This document shows, in pieces, positions 24,549 to 35,269 of a stretch of 64,000 nt of DNA; position 1 is the first letter of the stretch; the number at the start of each line of letters is the position of its first letter. The position numbers and the translations under genes were made by a program. The DNA is from Saxidomus purpurata (Eukaryota; Mollusca; Bivalvia; Venerida; Veneridae): positions 35,380,997-35,444,996 of the forward strand of contig JAFMSR010000006.1 of the NCBI GenBank assembly GCA_022818135.1, in the 5' to 3' direction. The notes under the pieces were generated by a model, which was not told the origin of the DNA, did not search any database, and saw only the letters and a list, made by a program, of their open reading frames with translations.

Positions 24549-25374
24549 ATGGAGTTGCATCCTATGTTGGAATATGAAACCGCACCCAACCCTGGGCTGT
24601 GGTACGTGTTATCTGGATTGGGAGAATGTCCGAGCATGCGTGTTGGAGAGACATGTTCATATGTACCAGGAAAGCATGAATATGATAATGGCCACCTGTA
24701 TATTATAGGTGGCGCTAATCCTAGCGGACCTTTCTGTGATACATACGTTTTAGATCTTAACACATTCAGGTGGGATTTTATTGACTCGCCGGGATTTAGA
24801 GCAAGATACGAACATGCTTCTTTTACACCAGAATCTCAGCCAGGGAAAATATACGTGTTTGGGGGAGCTGACCAGACTGGAAATATGAATGATATTCAAT
24901 TCTTAGATACTAATACAAGTACATGGAGCTCAATTTCCACTTCTGGTACCCCACCCACTGAAAGAACTTACCACACTAGTTCCGCTATGGTCGGGGATAG
25001 ATTCATTGTGTATAGTGGCGGACACTGTGGATCTGACCCGGTCACGGACAGACAGGTTCATGCATTCGATTCAAAAACACATACCTGGGAGACACTTAAT
25101 ATAAAAGGTGATGCTCCAAAGCCTAGACATGGTCATGTGGTTGTTGCTATTGGCAACAAGGTTTATATTCATGGTGGAATGTCCGGGCAAAATTTTTATC
25201 ATGATATCCATGTGCTAGATTTAGATAAATTAAGCTGGTCAGATGTGAAACGTAAAAAAGTATACCCATCTGCCAGAGCTGGACACAGCAGTGTTGCTAT
25301 GGGAACAAACATGTTCATATTTGGAGGGATGAATAGAGATGGAGCCCTTGATGAGACGTGGAAATTTGATACAC
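24549..25374 (+). CDS. RABEPK: RABEPK (Rab9 effector with kelch motifs), exon 1
   Basis: Encodes residues 1-275 of the kelch-repeat protein known in mammals as p40/RABEPK. It binds GTP-loaded Rab9 and promotes retrieval of mannose-6-phosphate receptors from late endosomes to the trans-Golgi. Five kelch blades are visible through their double glycines at residues 54-55, 105-106, 157-158, 209-210 and 259-260. Family-specific strings include RVGETCSY, IIGGANPSG, RYEHASF, YHTSSA and PRHGHV. The ATG (24549) matches the family N-terminus (M-x-x-x-P-x-LE) and has an acceptable context (ATCATGG). The exon ends in phase 1 at ACAC followed by GTAAGT. Reading through the donor adds 72 residues of intron translation, which is not part of the protein. 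Confidence 0.95.
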
Positions 25375-27819
25375 GTAAGTGTTGTGATATTGGTTTGACG
25401 TGGAATTTTTGTGGTGTAAAGTTAACACAAATTGTGTACTGCTGTGAAACTGAGGGCGGAACTAAAGGACGGGTACAGTCACACTTAGTAAATATGTTTG
25501 CATTGAAAGAAAAGAAAAAAGCATCCTCGCTCTCTTGTATGCAATTATTTTACATGTACATTAAAACCTTCAGTCAAATATTTGCTTATTAATAATGAAA
25601 TAACAGCAACAAGGTTCTTTCTTGAAGTAAAATTCTGTTCTAACCTCTAAAAGGGCATGGGAAAAAATGAATTTCTTCTTTCAAGTTTTTGGATGACTTT
25701 ATACTTTTCCATACTTATAGAATACTATTATCTTCAGCACTTGTATGGTTAATGAAATCACCTTTTGTATGATCTTGGTCAATTCTGCAGCATGAATGTC
25801 TGAATGCATCACTGTAGGGGCATCTAGCAGGGACTGTTGCATCGCTACAGGGGCATCTAGTTGGGACTGTTGCATCACTCTGGGTTATGCCCATACTGCT
25901 TATTGAGGGAAGCTTCTGTGTAAATCTGGAGTTAAGTCCCTTTACAAGGTACTTGCAGATGTAACCAAGATTATGAGGTAGCCTTACATATTTGGTAGAA
26001 GGGGAAAGGTGTAATTAACAATGCTTCACAAAAATTTGATTTCTTCCAAACTTAAAGCTCATTGGCTAAGTTGGGTATATATGTTTTTAATTTGAATGAC
26101 AACCTTAAAGGAATAATACATTGAGTTGCTTGTTTGGGAGTCATGAAGGCAGCTGCTGTGCAGGCGGGAAGAGTTTAATTTTAGAATTTGAGTCGGGATT
26201 CATATTTGTTGATACAAATTTTAAGGGGAAATGTCGTACCACAAGTAAATAAATAAATGAATGCAAATGTTTTGGAGCGTCTCAATGGAAAATTTGGCAT
26301 ACAGAAAGGTTTTTAATTTGTCCAAGCGTAGGATAAGAGTGAGCTATTGTGACCAATCTTTGTCCTATTAGGTTGCCACAACATCAGTCTTTCACCAGTT
26401 TTTTATAAAAAATACCTTTAAATACAAAAAATTTGCCGAAAACTACTAGTTGGAATTCAATACAACTTCATACAATGGATCAAGCACATTAGAGGAAGTG
26501 CAGTGCACAAGAACTATAACTCCATCTTGATTTCGGTTATTGCCCTTTGTTATTTTCCTTGTCCGAGCAACTGAAACTACTGGTTGCCCCCCCCCCCCCC
26601 CCCCCGTTCAATACAACTTCATACAATGGTCAAGCACAATTGAGAGGAAGTGCAGTGCCAAGAACCATAACTCCATTTTGACTAATTACAGAGTTATTGC
26701 CCTTTGTTACTTTTCCTTGTCCGGAGCATAACTTGAAACTACTAGTTGGAATTCATACAACTTCATACAATGATCAGCACACTCAGAGGAAGTGCAGTGT
26801 ACAAGAACTATAACTCTATCTTGAGTATTTACTGAGTTATTGCCCTTTGTTAGTTTTCCTTGTCCAAGCATAACTTGAAAACTACTGGTTGGAATTCAGT
26901 ACAACCTCCCCCCCCCCCCCCCCCCCCCCCATACTGGTCGCACTTTGAGGGAGCGCAGTGCACAAGAACCATAACTCCATCTTGACATTCGGTTATTGCC
27001 CTTTGTTACTTTTCCTTGTCCGGAGCATAACTTGAAAACTACTAGTTGGAATTCAAACCTTCAACAATGGTCAAGCACATGGGGAGTGCAGTGCCAGGAA
27101 CCAACCATCTTGATTTCAGGGTTATTGCCCTTTGTTACTTTTCCTGTCGGAGCATTTTTAAACTTGAGTTGGAGTTATTACAAATGTAGAGGAATTGCAG
27201 TTGTACGGAACTATATTATACTTGTAGTCCTTTAGTAATAGCTCTTGTTTAACTTGTAATCATAGAACTGTATTTTGTTGTTAGTATAATACTTTTAGCA
27301 GAATTTTCATTTTGATATGAAAAACTTGATATGGCAATCTCATACGGAAAGAGTCAAATATCGTTACACAATGCATATTTCATTGAATTTCATGCTTTTA
27401 AATAACACTTTATTAGGCATTGTTTATGATCAAGTCTTTCTATCATGTCTATTTATATCGAGGGAGTTAGAAGTTTCTTACGGAGGATAGGGGTCTAGAT
27501 CTGGCCCTTACTAGGAATGATAGTCAGGAAAACTGCCCACATGTAAATAACTGAGATAGTGTTGAGACAAGCATGAAACTACAAAAAATTAAGCAGAGTG
27601 TCTGGGTTGGAGGGAGTTACTTCAAAACAAGCTAGATACATTACTTCTCATTTATTTTCAAAATCAAAGTTAATATTATAAAGTAAGACTTCGTATAAGA
27701 TAGCAGTACAGGTCAGGATTGGGTTACAATTTTACGTATACATTACCAGTAATAAGCAATTATGTAACATTTACTTTGGCAGAGGTTTTACAAAATGTTG
27801 ACAAAACTTTACTTTTTAG
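25375..27819. other. RABEPK intron 1
   Basis: A 2.4-kb intron with GTAAGT donor. Its second half is occupied by the tandem array at about 26440-27250, and the first half is unremarkable AT-rich sequence. No additional exon is needed, because exon phases join directly. Confidence 0.8.
26440..27250 (+). repeat. Tandem array of ~160-bp units with poly-C tracts in RABEPK intron 1
   Basis: Five imperfect units each contain AACTACTAGTTGGAATTC, a GTGCAGTGCACAAGAAC-type block, TAACTCCATCTTGA, and GTTATTGCCCTTTGTTA followed by TTTTCCTTGTCC. Homopolymer C tracts interrupt two units (19 C at 26587-26605 and 23 C at 26908-26930). The array closes with TAGCTCTTGTTT, the same ending as the ATGCCCCC-type elements, suggesting a related element class. 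Confidence 0.8.
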
Positions 27820-28041
27820 TTAACTCACAGTGGACAAAAATAGAGTTACAAGGTCCCCCTCCAGGGTGTAGACTGGACTTTGGAATGTGTATGATCAAAC
27901 TGAGACGTAGTCTGGTTACCACGGATACCACAACAGATGTTGTCACGGCAACAAAGCAAGCCAAAGATGTTCTGGAACGAGAAATGTCAAAACCCGGCAG
28001 TGCTTCCTCTAGAAGCAGCTGTCCAGAGTTTGGTGCAACTG
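27820..28041 (+). CDS. RABEPK: RABEPK exon 2
   Basis: A 222-nt exon continuing the sixth kelch blade: the SQWTKIELQGPPPGCRLDFGMCMI region aligns with the human HWTLLKFDTLLPPGRLDHSMCII region. A low-complexity Thr/Val/Ser-rich linker follows. The acceptor is CTTTTTAG and the donor is ACTG followed by GTATAA, and both junctions keep phase 1. The in-frame ATG at 27795 lies in the intron and is not a start. The linker (TTDTTTDVVTATKQA...) is longer and different in sequence from the vertebrate one, as expected for a loop outside the propeller. Confidence 0.92.
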
Positions 28042-29313
28042 GTATAAAGTTTCTGAATAATTTTTAGTTAACTTCTTGTGAAATTCCCCTAATGTGAAAA
28101 AAATAGGGTCATGATTTGACCTCATCAGCTGGTCATTTTTTATGATGCTAAATCTTTAAAACCAGAATCTTCAAATATAGGGTTAACTCTTTTGTTATTT
28201 TGATATTTGCAACTTGCAAAACATGGTTTTTAATGGTCGGAAGCTTTTATTTAACCGTATATACTGTGGCAAATGACCAAATTGTTAACCCTATTCTGAC
28301 GCACAATGCTCTAAAATGTGATCATCACCGATTGTCCGATTTTTGCGACTATATACGTTAATTAATAGTTGCAAATTTAAACGACACAACCAATCAGAAA
28401 TGACGTTACGTCAATAGTGCGTTAGAATTGTTTTTAATGTACCCCTTTCCTCCGCCCTTTGAAGAAGTGCATATAGCTTTGCAGCTCGTTTAGTAGTTTC
28501 TGCTCAATAACTTGAGATGGCTTTGACCCATTGGCCACAAACTAGGGACAAAGTAGGGACGTTGTTCATGGACAGTAGATGAACACTAATAATTTTGAGG
28601 CCACTTGGTCAAAGGTCAAGGTCACAGTGTGTGTCTTTGCAATTAAAAACAATTCCAACCAAATAACTTGAGAATGCTTTGAGCCCATGTCTTCAAATTA
28701 GTAAAGCTTATGAAGAATAGAGGAAGCTTATTGACTTTGGAGTCACTGGGTCAACGCTACAGGCAGCAGTGATTGGTTAAAAAACATAGTTGCCAACAAC
28801 CTTTGAGCAAGGATCTCTGAAACTAGCTAGGACTATTGCTATGAGAAGTTGATGATCCTTATTAAATTGGGGATGAAGGGGTAAATAGGTCAGATATCAG
28901 GGTTGCTGTGATGTTGTTTAAAATAATCCTTTCAGAAGTTGATGAGGATATTGATTTAAGGTGGATGCGTGGATCTCATTTGGCAACAGCCTTACTATGT
29001 TTATGATTATAAAAAGCTCATGAAATAAGATAATTGCTTCTAACTGAATAAAACAGTCTAGACAGGAACCATTGGTTTGAATTTTGAAATAAATTCAGAG
29101 AAACGGTAATTAAATAATCCTCTAGCAAATTTGTTCAAGAGTTGATTTCTCTTGGTGATTAATTACTGTGTTAAATTGAGCTGAAAATAGGACAACCTAG
29201 TGACATTGAAATTTGTGGAGCCGGAGGTGCTGTATTGAAAATGAGATGTGGGAGATAGGGTAGTCATAGCCCTCTTGTTGAAATCTGTCATATATTTGTG
29301 CATTGCATTTCAG
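28042..29313. other. RABEPK intron 2 with a dispersed AGGTCA-type repeat
   Basis: Non-coding. About 28440-28930 carries a dispersed repeat recognisable by AATAACTTGAGA(A/T)GGCTTTGA (twice) and GGTCAAAGGTCAAGGTCACAG at about 28605-28627. No other feature was seen. Confidence 0.65.
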
Positions 29314-29513
29314 ATTCAAGCCCGAACGGTGCGACTGGTGGTCCAGATTTAGGTTCCGGAGCAGATAGTAATGATGATGTAGATGGCGCCACTGGTGCTA
29401 CAGCGCCCTCTACTGACATTGAGAAAGTGTTCAGTCTATGTCTGGTGCATGCTGGGATGGACACAGAAGGAGAGATCTTTGATGATGTCCTTGTTATCAA
29501 CTTAGAGACCTGA
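29314..29513 (+). CDS. RABEPK: RABEPK exon 3 (C-terminal, with stop)
   Basis: The 200-nt last exon joins in phase 1 after the acceptor TGCATTTCAG and ends INLET-TGA at 29511-29513. Total predicted protein is 415 residues against 372 in human. The first half is a Gly/Asp/Ser-rich linker. The end (FSLCLVHAGMDTEGEIFDDV) matches the human closing strand LCLVFGGMNTEGEIYDD, which completes the propeller. The usual FGG of that blade is HAG here, so one of the two glycines is replaced by alanine. Confidence 0.93.
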
Positions 29514-32500
29514 CTTTGTTTCACATTAGTTTAACCTTTTTTCTTCAAATTGAAATAATATGAGAAACTTACAAGCATACTGGTACTCAGCATCTTGTGA
29601 TTCTATTATTATTCCCATGCATAATTATTTCAATTCTGATTTTTATGAATTAGCTAATTTTGTACTTGCATTTTAACCAAAAAGTCTAGCCAATATTTTT
29701 ACATCATTAATTTCAAGTGTATAGATTTAGAGAATACTTGGTGGTGTATGTTTTCGAAAATACAAGGTGTGTTCAAAATGTTCCTAGAAAAATCATGTAA
29801 TCATTAAGTTGTTGACGGCATGTGATTAATACTTTAAATGGAGACAGAATCCGATTTGCAGGCTTGATAGCAAGGTGTTTTTTTTTAATGAATTCCATGG
29901 TTTATTATCCCCTGACGGAAGTCCAGTTTTCTCTCCCAGTTTCAGAGTTTATTGGGAAGCCAGACGTAACATGATACCGCTGTAAAAATAATGATGTTGA
30001 AACCAGGCAGGGAAATTCTTTCAATAATTCCCATTTAGAGTTAGCATGTCTGTACCTGTTTACAGTTAATTTTTCACACACTTGCTTACAATATTTTAAT
30101 TGATACAGCTTTCATTGAACTTTTGGATTACACCTCATACATATAGTAAATATCCATAAACAAAGTAACAAGGCTTAATAGAATTCAAAAATGTTGTGTA
30201 TATGTTACATGGCTTTATTGTATACCCTCACTGCCAAAGACATTGTTTGTTAGTGTTCTCAATGAGATCATGTTATGTTATCTTGTTAAAGTTTGTCTTT
30301 ATGATATTAGACTGTCTCACTGTATATAAATGGCTTTATTCTAGTATGGCTACTTTATTATTAGGTTTAAGATCGAAAATGGAAGTACAAGAGTTTCAGT
30401 TTGGGGATATTGATCAAATGTAGAGATATGACTGTAGGTTAGTCTTACTAATTAAGGACAATGATGTTAAAGGTGCTACCCAGACTTCGGAAACACATAA
30501 AAGTTTGCTAAGCTTTTGCTTTTTTACAGAGAAGTCACTGACTTAAACATTACTTTTCCAATAAGATTCATTTTATGTGTAGTACTTCTTCAGCTCAAAT
30601 CAAGGGAGACATTTGGCAACTTTGGGACATTGTTGCACCCGTGGCTAATCTCTGTCTGGTAAAGGTTAAAGTGAGGTGTTGCCAGGACCACAGAGGTTGC
30701 AGGTCCCATGCACATTTTTTTTCATGAAATTGACTTGAAGAGTTTCTCAGCTTGAAGTGACTCTAGCAGTAGAACTGTAGCGATACATGAGAATAACTTT
30801 ACACATGCAATAGAAGTTCTTTTCTGTACTCTGGCCAAATTTTTGCTCAAATTGGAAATTGCTATTGTATTATAGTTGTTGAATAAGAAAGCATTTATAA
30901 ACCATGGTGATAAACTAGTGTGTCAGTATGTTGTTGGTTACAAAGTCCATTGTTTTAGCAATAACTTGTATGTGTTCTACTTCCAACATCCTGGCTCGTT
31001 CATTAAACACTTTCTAATTAAACCCCAAAGATCACTCTTCATATACATCAGTATTTTGATTTTAGTGGGAAAAAAAATAACGTGTTTTCAGCATAGTTAT
31101 TGTGACATACTGTAAATACTGAATATGTGTCCGTGGTCATTAAATTTCACTTGGTTTTGATAAAATACATTTGTTGAAAATGGTAATGTTGTTAGGATTT
31201 CTAGATGATCTTAAATTTGCACACAGGGTCACTGTCACTCGCCCATTAAAAAAGAAAATTGAATGCCCTGTGAATATGAATGCTTTAACAATGTACATTT
31301 GCATCTCCAATGAGAAAAATGTATAGTTTGACTTACATGTACTGTTATGTGATAACCTAATTGAGTGGTGATGTGAAGGTACTGGCTCATAGTTATACTT
31401 TTTACATGGCTGATAAAAATATGCATTAGTTATATTGTTGCCCCATAACACACATATCCCCTTAAATGTTAATATGAAATCTTAGAAATTAATTTGCCAA
31501 AGATGCTGTTTTTTTTCTGAAAACAAAACTTCATGCACACAAACATTTTCCGTAGGTTATATAGATGTGATGTTCCCCAAATTACAATGAAAACTCAAAA
31601 TATTTGTGTTACTTTATGGCTATAATTCTTACACCCCTTTGTGTTGATGGGAAACATTATTTAGCATTTGAGACAAACAAAATTAATGTTTGCTTAAACA
31701 GTCACTCTTAATTGAATTAGACAGAACAAAAATACTGTAGCTTACATAAATTCCACAAGCAAGTGAAGAAACACAACACATTTTTTTTATCTATCAGTTT
31801 AGTATACAATAAAGGAACGTCAGTTTTGTAGAGCATGTTACTGACCTAATTGCATAGATCCTTCTAAAAGTCTAGAAATGTTTACAGCAGCCCAAGTTAC
31901 ATTTCTTGACAGTTTCAGTAGCATATAAAGTATAAAAGCAAAAATACCAAAACTTTTATTTGAGAGTGTACATTTGTGACTTAAACCTGATGGTAAATAT
32001 GTACAAAGGTATTAGTATTGAAAATTGACTTACCTTTGCATGATGTTTGCTTTGACACACTACGTACGAAGTGCGAGTCAAATCTGCTGACTTCCAATAC
32101 AGCAGACAAAATTTCGCAGATCCGATGACCACAGAATTGCCTTAGATGCAACAGTTAGAAAATAAATTAACAACCATTTTAAATTGATTTCATCTTCACC
32201 GTTACTTAACACCTGCATACAGAAGTTTGAAAATTAGGGCAGTTTAGGCCCACTTTTACCCTGCAATTTATTTCATCTGTCTGTGTTTATGTTTAACCTA
32301 GGTCAATATATCTTGAGATATTGCCCCAGACTCAGCAAAACTATTCTCATTAATTATTGTTAGAATCACCTCAGACTGTAACTTGGAAGTATTCTCTTAA
32401 AAATGGAAAATTCAACAACAACACTTTAATTACATAATTACAACAACGTTTTTATATCACATACTTTTTTTTTTTTTTTTTTTTAAGTATTCTCTTGAAT

Positions 32501-34411
32501 CTCTTGTTATGAGAGGATGGTGCTACAAGAGGCCTAGGAACAAATAATGTCATTCTTAATCTTTGTTCTTTCTGACAGCCTTTTCTGCATGTGTAATTGT
32601 ATGCCGTAATCATTCATCCCAGGCTAAGCTTATGTATAGCAATTAATTGACCGATAATCTATTTGTTTTGTATCCTTTCTTTGATTTGAGCGAAACAATA
32701 TGTCCAGGAGTTTATACATTAATGGAGGGTTAGGAGTCATAAGTTGAAGACTGCTTCTGGAGTTAACTACACTTAAAATGTTATGGACATCTGAACAGAG
32801 TCTGTTCAATCAAAGACCTGTGGACAGAGTACTGTACATTGGGTAATAATTGCCATGATTTAATTTTTCGCTATTTTCTTTGATTTTTCACTTCACAAAT
32901 TTTAAAAATCACGCGAAAGATTCATTTCACATACTGCTAGATTTACTATTAGAGAATTTTTTCCTTTTTTTCCTGAATTTTAGAATTTGCAAATAAATAT
33001 GTCTGCTCACTAATAGCAAAATTTTTGTAGCACAAAAATTACCCAGCTTACAGTATATTGATATAGTGAATTATGAAATGCATGGATTCTGAAGAAATGA
33101 AGGAGGAAATGTTTTGTTTTTTTTTTAAAGGAAAAGTCAGCAGATAGGGTTGTTTCTTATACTAGTACATATCCTGAGAAAATATTCCACTGAAATAAAC
33201 GTATGTCATATGGTGAAATTCCTGCATTGAGAGGTGAAGAGAAGCTTGTTTCATTTTGCTCAAATAATTTGAATGGGTGTTCCAAATACTCTGTGACAAC
33301 TTCTAGTTTGTATTTATTTGTGATACGTTTTTAGTGTTTTTGTTTATATGAGACTTTGATATATTAGTCTGTTATATTTTGAGATCTCTTGCCCTATACT
33401 GATAATGTAATCAAAATCTGTGTTAGAGTGTGTGTATGTGTGTGCATATTCTAATGTTCAGCATTTATGCTAAAGTGCACTGTAGGATGTAATTTAGGGA
33501 CATTGCCTGCTTGTGTTTGAAAATGTTTAAGGTCTTCTTTCAAGCTTTTTGGATTAAAGTTAATGTTTGATTTTAATGTAGAAATATCTTATATACATGC
33601 ATTTGGTTACATCTGTCAGGCAAGAAGTTTTATGAGGAAGTTTTATTATGGCAGATTTATTAAAATAGAAATATTCTGTGCTCGGAATGAATAGAGGGCA
33701 CACCTTGGTTGTAAAATCATTGTTACTATTCTAGATACTACTAACTTGTGTTAAAAGGCTTTTGTTGTGAATGCAGTTTCAAGTAATAAGATGAATTACA
33801 CACACAGTAGAGTGGGTAGTATTTTCCAACTCACAAAAAGTAAATCTTGCTGGACACATACAATCCGATGTATCCAGCCTCTCACTAAGGTTAAATCAAA
33901 TAGAACAACGTGACTTGTTTTTCATACAGAATGCATGAAAATGCATCAACACATTAAGAAGATGCAAGTTTTTAGGTCAAATATATACATGTATATGCAT
34001 ATTTCAGGTCTCCCAACCCCTTACAATTTTACTGCCGACATCAATTTTTTTGTATTAGAAAATGATCAAACAGAAAAAAAAAATTAAGTGTTTCAGAGCA
34101 AAAGATTCAAAATGAAAAAGAAAGTTAAAGAAAAAAAACAACTGCCAAACAGCCTTTATTTTTTGGCAAGGAGTCATACCTATCTTTATTTATTTCGTGT
34201 ACATGTAACTAATGGATGTATTGTATTATATTGAAATGTTGAAATAAAACTACATCTCCCTCAGCCTGTTGAATGATCAAAATTTTGTTAAGCGCTTTAA
34301 TACAGATTTAGTTAATAAATTTAAAAATGTCATTTGTTTGTTATATTTTGGTAATGAAAACTATTATCAAGTCCAAGAGTACCTTTTTTCTCAGAAAGGG
34401 TGTTGCACTTT
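29514..34411. other. 3' flank of RABEPK; no further gene recognised
   Basis: This includes the RABEPK 3' UTR, whose end cannot be placed: candidate AATAAA signals are far away (near 31809 and 34230). Low-complexity tracts include 20 T at about 32466-32485 and a GT-rich run near 33430. Short ORFs on both strands (up to 103 codons at 31140-31451) show no domain character. Confidence 0.5.
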
Positions 34412-35191
34412 TTAGCAAGGGTGAGCTATTAGGACCACTCACTGTTGTACGTCTGCATGTCCACCATTTTGCTCTGAAACCACTGGACCAATATCGATCA
34501 AACTATGCAGGGATATTCCTTGCATGCAGCTCTATCAAAATTGTTCAAATAATTCATTTCCATGTAGAACTCTGGTTGCCATGGCAACTGAAAGGAAAAA
34601 CTTCAAAAATCTACCTCTGAAACTGCAAGGCCTAGGGCTTAGATATTTAGCATGCATGTAGTATTGCCTAGTGGACCTCTACCAATACTGTGCAAATCTT
34701 GACATGTGAGTCCAAATTGTTCCTGCCCTGTGGTCATAGGCTGATACAGGAATAACTTCAAAAATCTCTGAAACCACAAGGCCTAAAGCTTAGATATTTG
34801 GCATGTAGCATTGCCTAGAAATATTTTTAAAATCACTGAAACCACCTGACCTAGAGCTTAGATATTTAGCATGTAGCATTGCCTTGTGGACCTCTACCAA
34901 GATTATTCAAATCATGACCCTTCCCTCTTTCGAAAATTGACCCTGCTTGGGGGGGGGGGGCACTTGATTTCACATAGGCTTATATAGTGAAAACTTGAAA
35001 AATCTCTAAAACCACAAATCTGAGAGCTTAGATATTTTGAATGTAGCACTGTGTAGTGGACCTTTATGAAATATGTGTTCAAATGGTGTCCCCCAGGTCA
35101 AAATTGACCATTTTTGTAATGTGATTGTTGACCTTGATTTATAGTCAATGGTAGCTAGGTGAGCGAATAGAGCCATCTTTGCCCTGTTGTT
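34412..35191 (+). repeat. Dispersed repeat (GTGAGCTATTAGGACC type), copy 1
   Basis: Shares internal units with 43998-44500 and 51976-52640: TCTGAAACCACAAGGCCTA, GAGCTTAGATATTT, GTAGCATTGCCTAGTGGACC, and a closing GTGATTGTTGACCTTG plus GCTAGGTGAGCG. The units repeat three to four times within the copy. It is non-coding; the 97-codon ORF over it is incidental. Confidence 0.75.
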
Positions 35192-35269
35192 GAAGTTTCA
35201 TCAGTGAAATTTGGATCATTTCAACTTCCATAGTCATATTCATTAGATTTCAGCTCCACCCCAGGGTCA

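Noticed and set aside
24539..24763. Minus-strand ORF opposite RABEPK exon 1
   Set aside because: Shadow of the true plus-strand coding frame.
25375..25592. Apparent C-terminal extension of the RABEPK reading frame
   Set aside because: The frame passes a GTAAGT donor and the next kelch strand continues in phase at 27820, so the 72-residue extension is intron translation.
30625..30720. Possible SINE head with AGGTTGCAGGTCCCATGC
   Set aside because: Box B is poor and box A absent; no tail or target duplication.
31140..31451. 103-codon minus-strand ORF downstream of RABEPK
   Set aside because: Composition resembles random AT-rich translation, with no domain or splice signals.
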